Shown here: positions 1-11,600 of the stretch, piece by piece | How the letters are laid out: each line of letters starts with the position of its first letter | Numbering within the stretch: the stretch's first letter is position 1 | Origin: Trachythela sp. YZ-2020 | Lineage: Eukaryota; Cnidaria; Anthozoa; Malacalcyonacea; Clavulariidae | Length of the DNA: 64,000 nucleotides | Direction: 5' to 3' | NCBI GenBank assembly: GCA_016169945.1 | Contig: JADLSH010000236.1 | Location: forward strand, 4,884,001 to 4,948,000 | Position numbers and translations under genes: made by a program | Notes under the pieces: generated by a model | Database searches by the model: none | What the model saw: the letters and a program-made list of their open reading frames with translations, nothing else | What the model was told of the DNA's origin: nothing

Positions 1-483
1 AGTTTCATAACCACAAAAAGTACGCGTTTGTCATTTAATTTATGTTACCGGGTTAAATGTTTTCTTATAATAAATTTTCACATAACTTTAACGTTTGCAA
101 TACCTGAATATGTAATATCAAATAAATGTCAAAACAAAATTAGTAATGAATTACTGGAAATTTCAACTTGTGGACATAGTCATGGAAATGTTTTATTTTA
201 TACAACTGAGGCTGCACTCAAATACTGCATTTTTCATACGTACGTACGTACACGGAAAACGTTAATTCCTTCTAATTTTTATTTAGCTATAAAATACGTG
301 AACAAATAGATACTAAATCATTCAAAGTACGTACTAAATGCTACACAGTCATTCATGTGGATGTTCGGCTGTTCCATAATTCCATAAATAACATTAACTC
401 GATTTAGACTTTCTTGTGTAGACATACGTTTGAAAAACGCAGCATTGGAAAGCACCAGTAGGAAACTTCCTATTCTGTGCCTC
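1..483. other. Unassigned AT-rich stretch
   Basis: A 93-codon ORF at 28-309 has no recognisable domain, splice context or bias. I see no upstream Sema exon I can defend. Confidence 0.4.
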
Positions 484-870
484 ATCCGTATTTTATCCCC
501 ATATCCGTGTTTTACCCCCTCATCCGTATTTTATCCCCATATCCGTGTTTTACCCCCTCATCCGTGTTTTATCCCCCAATCCGTGTTTTATCCCCTCATC
601 CGTGTTTTATCCCCTCATCCGTGTTTTATCCCCTCATCCGTGTTTTATCCCCCCATCCGTGTTTTATCCCCCCATCCGTGTTTTATCCCCTCATCCGTGT
701 TTTATCCCCATATCCGTGTTTTATCCCCCCATCCGTGTTTTATCCCCCCATCCGTGTTTTATCCCCTCATCCGTGTTTTATCCCCTCATCCGTGTTTTAT
801 CCCCATATCCGTGTTTTATCCCCTCATCCGTATCCGTATCCGTGCCATCCGTATCCGTGTTTTATCCCAA
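484..870 (+). repeat. 19-bp minisatellite
   Basis: About 20 tandem units of ccgtgttttatcccctcat with small variants (ccccat, catat). It opens all three frames, giving spurious FIPSSVFYP-type ORFs. Confidence 0.93.
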
Positions 871-1178
871 CCCCATTCATATGGAACTCTTTACCAAAGG
901 AAATAAGAGAAAGCAAATCACTGCAAATCTTTGAACACAAAATCGCAACTTACAACTGCTAATAACCAGTTGTAAATAATTTGTAAAATACTGTAACTTT
1001 ATTCTTATTGGATTATTGGTATATTAATACCTTAGTTGATACTTTATACTTTTTTAGACGGCTTGAACGATTATTTCTACTTGTACTAGTTTATATTTAA
1101 TACTTCTCTTTATTGATGTACACGCCTTTCATGGAAACCAGCTTTTGTTGATGTTATTAGCGTGTATAAATAAAATCT
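871..1178 (+). mobile_element. 3' end of an L2/CR1-like LINE
   Basis: The frame after the minisatellite encodes FIWNSLPKEIRESKSLQIFE and ends IATYNC-stop near 962. This WNSLP..IR..S...F pattern is the usual C-terminus of L2/CR1-type reverse transcriptases. An AT-rich 3' UTR and a microsatellite tail follow, as expected for a LINE 3' end. Confidence 0.75.
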
Positions 1179-1205
1179 ATCTATATCTATCTATCTATCT
1201 ATCTA

Positions 1206-1269
<64 letters not shown>

Positions 1270-1270
1270 A
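1174..1270 (+). repeat. (ATCT)n microsatellite
   Basis: About 24 ctat/atct units with one interruption near 1204; probably the tail of the LINE fragment just before it. Confidence 0.95.
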
Positions 1271-1353
1271 CAGGCAATTTCGAAAAGACCTGCTGTACAA
1301 GTTCGCAAACTTCAGAACCGTCATAGCTACCCATGGTAACGTCAAATAGACTG

Positions 1354-1835
1354 TTAAGGTTGCTTTCTCTCTTTATCCAAGGTTTTCCCTCGTTGGAAAG
1401 GAGTACATGATTTTCTAGCATGTTTTATAATTGAAATTTCGTCTTTGGAAATAGTTGTCAAATTTGAAGCCCAAGATAATGCTTGGTCGAGTAAGTTTTC
1501 CGAAATTGATGGATAAAAATCAACAATGTCAAACGAAATAAAAGTGTGCCTGCTTTTTTCTTTTATGTTATCAAACCATTCGATAACTTTTTGTGTGCTT
1601 CTCCATTGGTTTACTTTTAAAGTTTCTCTTAAATTTGAATTGAATATTTTACTGATTTTTCCGGATTCACTTTTAGCCGGGTTAATTAGTCTACATTTTG
1701 GATTGTTTTCGAAATTGTCTTTATGATCTTTTAATGAAATGAAAGCTTCGCCTTTTTTCATCTGCTCAATTCGGTCGTTAATTTCTAGTTTGTTCGAAAT
1801 GCGTTTTAGTTCATTGTCAATCTTATCTATATGTT
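1354..1835 (-). pseudogene. Reverse transcriptase fragment, Penelope-like or related retroelement
   Basis: The minus-strand frame contains AFISLKDHKDNF, NPKCRLINPAKSESGKISK and TFISFDIVDFYPSISE, the early RT motifs (LKDHK, CRLINP, FDIVDFYPSI with one catalytic Asp). It opens about 25 codons further upstream than its first Met (to about 1835) and stops at 1354 before the YxDD region, so it is a 3'-truncated piece. The family call rests on the LKDHK/FYPSI style and is tentative. Confidence 0.6.
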
Positions 1836-2528
1836 GCCCTCTGATCTGTGTTTATATGTTTTTGTAATGTTGGCATGCATAAGCTTGTTGTACTGTATAT
1901 ATGTGTCGAGCGGTGTTTCATAAATATTTCTAGTGTTATCTGCGAAAATACTTCTGAGTCCCCGAGCGGGGATCGACCCGCGATAGATATCGTTTAGTGA
2001 ATCAACGAACAGAGATCATGCAGTCTATAATCCTACATTAGTTCAAGCTCACGCGGCACGTTTACATTTTGCCTTATTGGGATAACGGATAAACCATCTC
2101 AGCCTACTTTGCTAAATATTGGGAGTGCGACTTAGATAGCCAACATATTTTGACCCTCTTGTTGCTGCAAATCTCAGTTGGCTCCAATTTCAGGTAAATA
2201 GCTCATTAAAGCTTTCATGGTTGTAAAATCATTGTTGCAGTAAATCGGCAATCATTCAAAAACTTTCAAAGATCTTTTGAGAAGGGGGTTGCACCTCAGC
2301 CCCCAAGTGTTTGCCACTATTTTCAGTCCCTGTCTTCTGGTTTGTCTATATGTTCAAACCTTAAATTAGTCAGACTTTCATCGTTGTAAAAGACTACAGA
2401 CTACAGGAATTGTTACAATACATTCTTGGCTTAGCTATATATCGTTGAAAGGTTTGACCAACCTCTCTTCAAGTGCCTGCCATGCACTGTTTAGCTCTTA
2501 ATGTAACAAAATATTTGCTCTTATTTAG
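1836..2528. other. Intergenic or intronic sequence upstream of first exon
   Basis: Holds a box-B-like minus-strand motif (gggtcgatccccgctcgggg, about 1960-1980) that may be a SINE relic. A small open stretch (2143-2200) ends at a gtaaat donor but has no match to Sema that I can defend. Confidence 0.35.
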
Positions 2529-2654
2529 TTTATCATTTATTCCAATTCGTCGGGGCGAAGATATGAGACTTCTTATAAAATTCCTGGATCTGGAATTTTG
2601 TCTGTGAAGTTTGATTCTGGTGGGACAAGTGCTTATCGTTTATCTCAGTACCAG
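2529..2654 (+). CDS. Exon 1 in window: end of plexin Sema domain
   Basis: Acceptor ttatttag, donor gtagaa; 126 nt, phase 0 to 0. It encodes a strand ending [12 protein letters not shown] that leads directly into the IPVEEC of the next exon, as at the Sema/PSI border of plexins. No stop in frame. Confidence 0.75.
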
Positions 2655-5600
2655 GTAGAACATTGATAATATGTTGTTGAAATATTTTGCCTCAAGCTTC
2701 CAAAATAATGAAACTCTCACCTTGATTATATACTTTTATATATCAACTTGCTCATTAAGTATAACTTCGATCATTTCAAGTATTGGCACTCCTTAATTTG
2801 ACATCATGTTGAATGTTATTAGGCTTGCACAATAAAGTATAGTTTATGGCTGATGTGTTCATGTCAATGTGTTTTATTCTTGGATGTTTTAGGTTCTAAA
2901 AATTCCAGTGGAAGAATGTGGTAATAAAACATCATGTGAGAGTTGTGTTAAAGATGGTGATCCCTACTGCGGCTGGTGTACACTTCATGCAACGTTAGTA
3001 TTGAATATTCTCATTTCACTAGAAGACTCTTCACTTTACAACATTAAGAAAACAAAAGTTTATGACCTTGTGGAATTTCCGCATAACCGTGGTAATTTCT
3101 TGGGCGACCGTTCCTTTGTAATATATATTTCATTCTTGACCATCCCAGGGAAATTCTATAAATTGTGATATTTGCCGTTTACTCGTCAAAGTAGAAACTC
3201 TGGGAAGGTCATGAATAACAGTTAAAAAGAAGGTCTTTACAGTATGTGCTTGGGTATTTGAATATTGAGATTAAATTGTATTTTGAAATGTAGGTAATAG
3301 CATGGTTTCAAATAGATTTGGAACAGACATGCATGATCAATTTTTCAAAGACTCAAAGTTGCATGAGCCGAAGGACGAAGTTAGACGTCCTTAAGGCTCT
3401 TTTCCACTCGTCGCAAAAACCAACTCGCAAGCTCACTGCGAGTACTTTCATCCAATCACAATGCTCGACAGTTTATTTTAATTACATGCAAGAACTCGCA
3501 GCGAGTTTGCGAGTTGGTTTTGCGATGAGTGGAAAAGAGCCTTTACTTACATCACGCCGAATATTTCACCTATACATGTATCCCACATATCATTGCGTAT
3601 ATTTAATATATGTTTTTATGGATTGAAAATTGTGTGACGTAAGCACTTCCAGGGTCAATTCATCATAATCTTGAGACAAAAAAGAAAACGATTTCACTGC
3701 TCTCAGCCAATCAGAGTTGAGAATTCTTTCATTAATTTCAATATTTACATATTTTTAGATGCACGACTTATGATAAATGTCCATACTATGGATCTCCATT
3801 AGGATATGTTCGACAATCCAATGAATGTATTGGTATTTCCAGTCTTAGTCCATCATCACTACCCTTGAGCGAAACAAGAATTCAAAAGGTGCGTAATTTG
3901 ATGGAAAAACTCACTATAAACCTCTTGCACTTATTGATCCGTACCAAAAAATGATCTTATACTGCATGAAAGAAAGTGAAGTTCGTTTAGTTATTCCCTC
4001 TGCTGAGTAGAGCTTGTTTCAAGTTGTCCTCCAGATGCTATACAAGACTAACAGCTGCAATTGGTCTATAATGGCTAGTCCATGAGTCCACAAGACCCTG
4101 TTTACAAACCACTGACGACTAAACCTAAATACGTGAATAAGCAAAGCGTATATGTAGGTATATATTTGATAATAATATGATAATATTAATAATAATTATA
4201 TCAGAGTATTCACTAGCGAGGCTCTTCATCTGATAAAGCTACAATACTTACAAAAATTACATTAACAATTAAAAGCTTAAAAATCACTATGCTAAGTTCT
4301 ACATATTAAATATACATATTCAATGATAACTACAAAATTTGTATAGTACGTATTTGTGCATATTTACAAATATTCATTTTTACAGTGAAGAGACAGAGCG
4401 CTCTTTAAGCTAGCCTGCGGGCAGTCCCTTATCTTTAAGCAGGTCTTTACACATACCGCAATATTGTTTGTAGTCTGAACAGTTTCTTATCTTAGCAGGC
4501 AATGACTGAATTGAATAGCTTTGCAGCTGAGTACTGAAACATGTGGGACTCAGGGATATTTCCTTACTTCGTTTATATCATAGGGTACTGTATGCATAAG
4601 TAATTTTTTTGCATTTTCACTCGATGAGACTTAAAGTTGAAGGTTGTTTGTTGATGGAATTACGAGTGATAAATATATACAACTTTGAAACCTTACCGGG
4701 AACGGCTGCGTAAAATGCAGCTCTATAACTCTGGCAGGAATCGAATCTGCGCTCCTGCGATTCCGATGCAGTGCTCTGACCACTAAGCTACAGAGTTCAG
4801 TCTGCTGAGTCCAGTCTACTGAACCATTGAGCTACAGAGCCGTATCGCAGAGTTCAGTCTACTGAGCCACAGAGCTATCGCAGGGGCGCAGGTTCGATTC
4901 CTGCCAGAGAACCTTAGAGTTGCATTTTTCGCAGCCGTTCCCGGTAAGGTTTCAAAGTTGTATATATGTATCACTCGTAATTGCATCAACAAACAACCTT
5001 CAACTTTAAGTCCCATCGAGTGGAATGCATTAAAAATTACTTATAATTTACCTTATCACAACCCGCATTACCCGACGTATATATATATACAGTAACTGGT
5101 CGCTAGCTCTTGGCAACTGAACCAGTCTGTAGCTCAGTGGTCAGAGCACTGCATCGAAATCGCAGGAGCGCAGGTTCGATTCCTGCCGGAGGACCTTAGA
5201 GTTGCATTTTTCGCAGCCGTTCCCGGTAAGGTTTCAAAGTTGTATATACTGTATGCATACCACCTTGAGTGGTGATGTCACATTTGGGTCCCAGTCTCAT
5301 CATAGTTATGCGCAAGTGCTGCAAACTTGGAAATGATACGGACTATAGGGATACCTCACAGTCCGGTCTAAAAGTTGAACAAATTAGCGCACTACTCTTT
5401 ACTGAAGGTTAATTGTACCGTACGGTATTGTTACTTCATGGGTAGTCTTGCTTTGACTTTATCTACTTGAAAACTCGTGTAAATAAACCTGTGGTTGGCT
5501 ATTTCCTGTGCTTAGAGGGTTTTCTCCGTATCTTACGGGTTTTCTCCATAACCACAAACTGATCCTTCAACGTAGCAAATTCTCTCTTGAGTGCAATAGC

Positions 5601-8600
5601 CAAGATTCAATTCTATTTTCTCTGTTTAGGTCAACATATCCATCGTCAATCTACCAGTCAATCAGAAAAAGGGCGCTTATGGCTGCTCTGTTAATGATGT
5701 AAAAATGGCATCTACTTTAGATGGTAATACAATGGAATGTTCTGTGCCCAAGTCAGCACAACTTCCTGAAGCAAGTTCTGAAACAGGTACAGTAACTATA
5801 CGTTTACCCTTGGGGGTGTATCGTTGTCCGTGGCGGAGAATATAAGACGTTGATATGCATGATGCACGACTCTTCTGTCCCTTGTCATGTCCACTGTCAG
5901 TTCCTTGATATTTTAATCTTCGTTTACCCAGCTCTAGTCTCAGACTGACCCGGGGTCGGCTGCTCAGATTCTTGTCCTCCATTCTTTTCTGTCCCTCGTC
6001 ATGTCCACTGTCAGTTCCTTGATATTTAGATATTCTTTTACCAAGCTCTAGTCCCAGACTGACCCCGGGTCGGCTGCTCAGATTATTGTCCTCCATCCTT
6101 TTCTGCCCATCGTCATGTCCACTGTCAGTTCCTTGATATTTAGATCTTCTTTTACCCAGCTCTATTCCCAGACTGGCCCCGGGTCAGAAGCTCAGATTCT
6201 TGTCCTCCATCCTTTTCTGTCCCTAGTCATGTCCACTGTCAGTTCCTTGATATTTAAATCTTTTTTTTACCAAGCTCTAGTCCCAGACTCACCCGGGGTC
6301 GGCTGCTCAGATTATTGTCCTCCATTCTTTTCTGTCCCTTGTCATGTCCACTGTCAGTTCCTTGATATTTAGATCTTCTTTTACCCAGCTCTATTCCAAG
6401 ACTGGCCCCGGGTCAGAAGCTCAGATTCTTGTCCTCCGTCCTTTTCTGTCCCTAGTCATGTCCACTGTCAGTTCCTTGATATTTAAATATTTTTTTTACC
6501 AAGCTCTAGTCCCAGACTCACCCGGGGTCGGCTGCTCAGATTCTTGTCCTCCATTCTTTTCTGTCCCTAGTCATGTCCACTGTCAGTTCCTTGATATTTA
6601 GATCTTCTTTTACCCAGCTCTATTCCCAGACTGGCCCCGGGTCAGAAGCTCAGATCCTTGTCCTTCATCCTTTTCTGTCCCTAGTCATGTCCACTGTCAG
6701 TTCCTTGATATTTAAATCTTTTTTTTACCAAGCTCTAGTCCCAGACTCACCCGCTCAGATTCTTGTCCTCCATTCATTTCTGTCCCTTGTCATGTCCACT
6801 GTCAGTTCCTTGATATTTAGATCTTCTTTTACCAAGCTCTAGTCCCAGACTCACCCGGGGTCGGCTGCTCAGATTCTTGTCCTCCATTCTTTTCTGTCCC
6901 TAGTCATGTCCACTGTCAGTTCCTTGATATTTAGATCTTCTTTTACTCAGCTCTATTCCTAGACTGATCCGGGTTCGGCAGCTCAGATTCTTGTCTTCTA
7001 TCCTTTTCTGTCCCTCGTCTTGTCCACGGTCAGTTCCTTGATATTTCTGTCCATTCATCTCTTCTTCGGTCTCCCCCGTCTTAACCGGCTCTCCATCTCT
7101 TCTTATTACCGGTCCATACAATCTCAGCCTTGCTTCCCTAACCTTCTTTGCAATATCTATTACCCCACTTCTTCTGATCTCTTCATTCTTCATGTCCTTC
7201 AGCAAAACCCCCAGGATCCATTTCAACATTCGCCGCTCCTCCTCACCAAGTCCTTTTCTTTTTTCCGCATCGTCCAGCATTCAGCTCCGTACAGCAGTAT
7301 CGAGCTCAGCACTGTTTTGTAGATTCTTATTCCAACTTTCTTGGCATTCTCCTGTCATAGGTGACTCCTGACATTTCTCTCCATTTCATCCACGCTGTCT
7401 TCACTCTCTGCTTCACCGCTTTCCATGAGCCTCCTTCCGCCTCCATTACCGTGCCGATATATTTCAAACAATCCACCTGCGCAAACTCGCTTCCATTAAT
7501 GTCCACCATCCTCACAACTGTTTCTTGTTTTCTTTCCATCACCAAGGTCTCTCTGACTTACTCATCTTCAAGCTTTCACTTGCCAGTCCTCTCTGCCCTT
7601 CAGAATCTTGTCCTGGAGTTCCTCTTCTGTTCCTCCAACCAGTGCAATGTCATCTGCAAAGATCAACTCCCAGGGAGCAGCAGTCTCTATGCGGTCTGTG
7701 TGTGCGTCCATCGGCAAACTAAACAGAAATGGACTCAGAGTTGACCTTGATGTAACTCAACTTTGATCTCAAACTCGTTTGTGTCACCAAATTGTGTTCT
7801 CACACTTGTTGTTGCGTTCCCATATGGTGCTTTAACTAATCTGATAAATTTCCTCTTTTTCTCACCAGCAGACTACTTCTTGAGGTACCCGGTCATAAGC
7901 TTTTTCTAAGATCAGAAAGGCAAGAAATACTTTCTCCCTCTTCTCTAAGACTTTCAGTTTCTCTTGCAGTTGTCTCAGGATAAAGATTGCATCAATTGTT
8001 CCCTTCCCTGACTGGAAACCAAACTGCGCACCCTCCATCTTCACTGACTCTCTTAGTCTTTTGTCCAAGACTTTCTCGAGTACTTTGAGTCCTACCTCAA
8101 GTAGCATTATACCTCTGTGATTTTCCACTGCGTCAGGTCCCCCTTTTCCTTGTAAATTTGGACGAGATTGCTCTTAGTTCAAGCGTTAGGAATCTTTTCG
8201 TCCTCCATGATTTCATTGAGCAGCATTGTCACACATCTGATTCCATCGATGTCCAAATACTTGAAATGTTCCGCAGTTATCCCATTAGGCCCTGCGGCTT
8301 TGCTGTTCTTCAAATTCTCTAGCGCTTTCGTTACTTCTGCCACAGAAATTTCCCCCACTTGTCGATATATCGATAAATTTTCGATTATGGGCTCATCCTT
8401 ATTTTAGCACCATGATTTTCTTCGGTCTAAATCAGAGTCTTACTTTTTGTGAACCAGGTTTTGTCGAGGCTGAGGTAGCTGTGCTGTCCAATGAAACAAA
8501 TGCAAAGATAGCAACTGACATGTTGGAGTTTTACAAATGTTCAGCAATATCGAGGTGAGTTTAGACTCTTTCAGAACTTTCACTGAAAACTAAAATCGTC

Positions 8601-11600
8601 TTGTCTGCGCCGAAGACTCTAGTATGTATAATATCCAATATGGTAATTAGTAAAACTTGATGAACTGTCGTAAAAGAGAGCTGACATAAATATTGCAATA
8701 CGAAAGCATAATGTCGTATCAAAATAGTGAAGAATCTATCAGTTATTGAACAACCAAATTATTAAAGGTTTTTCCACACGACTAGAGAAACTATGTAGAA
8801 AACTACATAGCATAACATTTATGTTCACACAATTAGAGAATGTGTGGGAGTGATATAGTATTTAAAATTGGGTATATAATGATACGGTATCCAGGCTCCG
8901 ACCAGAGGTAACTGCCCTGGTTGAAAATTTGCGTGAGATCCTTAGACAGTCATGTAAGTCATTCGCATAAATGGGCGTAAACATATGTTAGCCGATAAAG
9001 TCTACCGTATATGATATATGCCCCGTTTATAACACAGACCCTGTCAAGCCAGAATGTTATTTAAACGCCCCTTATTATTGAATCATTTACGGTATTCATG
9101 CATTTCCAAAGTAAAACTCTTTCTATTCTGTTTTAAAGTTGTTTAAAGTGTACAACTGGTTTGTTAAAATGTTCTTGGTGCCATTATGAAGCTGAATGTT
9201 CCGCAGATGCATCTTCAACCTGCCCTAAATCCTTTGCTCGTTGGGTAGGTATTTGAATATTTTGAAGAAATAAAAATAGATATAGATAGAAAGTATATAA
9301 CATAGTATATATAAGGGAAACGAATCTGAAATAGTGTATTCCCTCAGTTTACGCAGTGGTTAGTGCATGTACGGATGTACCTTGTATATCTCTGTGACTT
9401 GGAGTGTGAAGAAAATATTCTTCATGTAGTGTTACTGTGATTGACAAAAGACCAACAATGAACTTTTATCATTCTAGTCACATTTGATCATTAATAAGAT
9501 AAGATATATAAAGTAATTTACTGTATTGTGATATTTCATGTCTGTAGGTATCAAACGCGTCTCAGCATCAATGTCCACAACTCGACACACAGACTTTGTA
9601 TATCCCAGCAAGTATTGAACGAGCAGTTACTGTGAGAGGAACACGGTTACCCAAGCCTGAGGTAAGATATGCTTGTATTTTCGATAAAACACAAAACGAA
9701 AGAATATATGGGGTACTAAAATAGAGTCGCAACTATGAGTTTCACTCTCATTGCGATCATCAGGTGTCAATGTTTGAGCACAGATTAGATATGAACCAGA
9801 TCACAGATTAACGCTATATCTTTAATGGGTGACTAGATGTCTCACTCGGTCCAAATTTTTTATACGCATGCGCGAGAAAATTACGCAAAATCACGCTATA
9901 ATTCGCAAAAATGGCGTAATATGGCGTGAGCAACACTTACTGGCAAAATGGCGCATTTCACGCCGCCATATGTCGTGATGCGCGAGGCGAAAAAGCGAGG
10001 ACACGAACATCAAAGGGACCGGCATCGAGTAAGACATCTACTTCATATCTAATCTGTGGTTTGAGTCTTGGTTAAGGTGTACTATCTAGTATGGGACTTC
10101 GCGTCCTTTTATAGTTACACCCACCTTAGGGTAAATCTTTTAAATAAAAAAAATAAAAGTTGCGTGATGGCATTGCGTGCGCACGTTTAATTTTTCGAGA
10201 AAAGTTCTCTTGTTCATAACTTTGTCTTAAGGTACGTTTATACGCTGCGATTTGTCGGGCCGATTTCAGATGCACGTTAATGATATTTGAAAAATACGTG
10301 GCAAACGTCATCATGACGACATTATCAACTCAAAATATTCGTCATTAACATTCAACAAAACCTAAAATCGGCCCGACTAATCGCAGCGTTTAAACGTACC
10401 TTTATCGCCTTTCAAAATCTGAAGCTTTTCCTCGAGACACAGATTGAAATTATTTGCACCGCTGCGATAAGAGGATGCTTTACTGTATAGACCGCTTGAT
10501 ACTGAATTTTCTTTGCTTTTTTCTTCAAATGCCAAATATGCTTGAAGAGTTCAGTGGAGTTAACGTAACGTGTGTCTATGAATGAGGTCTGTTGTGTTTG
10601 GAGAGACGTTTCTTGTTTTCGATGTGTTTCTTGAAGGTGTTTTTATTCGCTCTGCCAAATACGTGGTATTCAGCACTCTTTCTACATTATACTATCTATA
10701 CGATATCTTTCTAACAATTTTGTCATTATTATTATATGGTATTTGTATATTCTTGGAACTTATATCAGTTATATGTATCCATTTACATTTATTTAGTCGC
10801 CCCATGGTGAATACCAATGTACTCTGATTGCTGATAATCATGTCTCATATCCGATAAATGCCACTTGGAATAACAGAACAAGTATTACATGTAGAGCTCA
10901 ACAGGTTAAAAAAAATAATTTGTTTACAAATTACTGCATGACAGCATATTTTTGCAGGACTACAAGGGACGACATGAATTACATTTCAACATTATATACT
11001 CATAACATATATATTTTGTATTTATAATTTGTTGTGTAGTACAAGTACTCTGATGCAAGCATTGAAGTGTCTGGAAATATTAGCGTTAAGTTGGGTAAAA
11101 GTGACGTCAAGCCTGTGCGCGATCAGGTCCAAGGTAATTGTATAGCCAATGTAGAAAATTCTATATATCGATAATTACTTCGCTGCAGACTTTGGACACG
11201 TCATGTTTTCCACTTGACCAAGTCATATTTCAGACAATTGTTTGTATTGAAAGTGAAGTCAAGATGGCGGATGCAGGACGTTATTTTCACCGATCTGCCT
11301 ATATAACTGGATTAAGTATCTATTGTGTTAAAACGAAGCCGAAAGTCAGCTATTACTAATGGAATAACTGACAACATATCATAATGATAAAAAATCTATT
11401 GCTTGAAATGATTTAGTCTGTGAGCCCGGACCTCATTTCTCACGCTCATTCTTAAATAAAGATGAATATTTCCAACACAAATATTGTACACGTGCATACT
11501 AAAAATATATTTGCATTGTGGCTTGTTTTCAGAAGTCGTAATATATTTCATAACTTGTCTAGTGTATTTGTACCAATGTGGAAGAACGGCAAAGCTTTGT

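Noticed and set aside
430..962. Overlapping 130-160 codon Pro/Phe-rich ORFs
   Set aside because: All three frames are open because the 19-bp minisatellite lacks stops; only the short LINE C-terminus at the end is meaningful.
2143..2200. Possible small upstream Sema exon
   Set aside because: It has an AG and a gtaaat border, but its 19 residues do not match Sema strands and the phase cannot be tested.
5095..5250. Functional tRNA gene
   Set aside because: Boxes A and B are present but the stems do not pair as a tRNA and the shared non-tRNA tail recurs in several copies: SINE.
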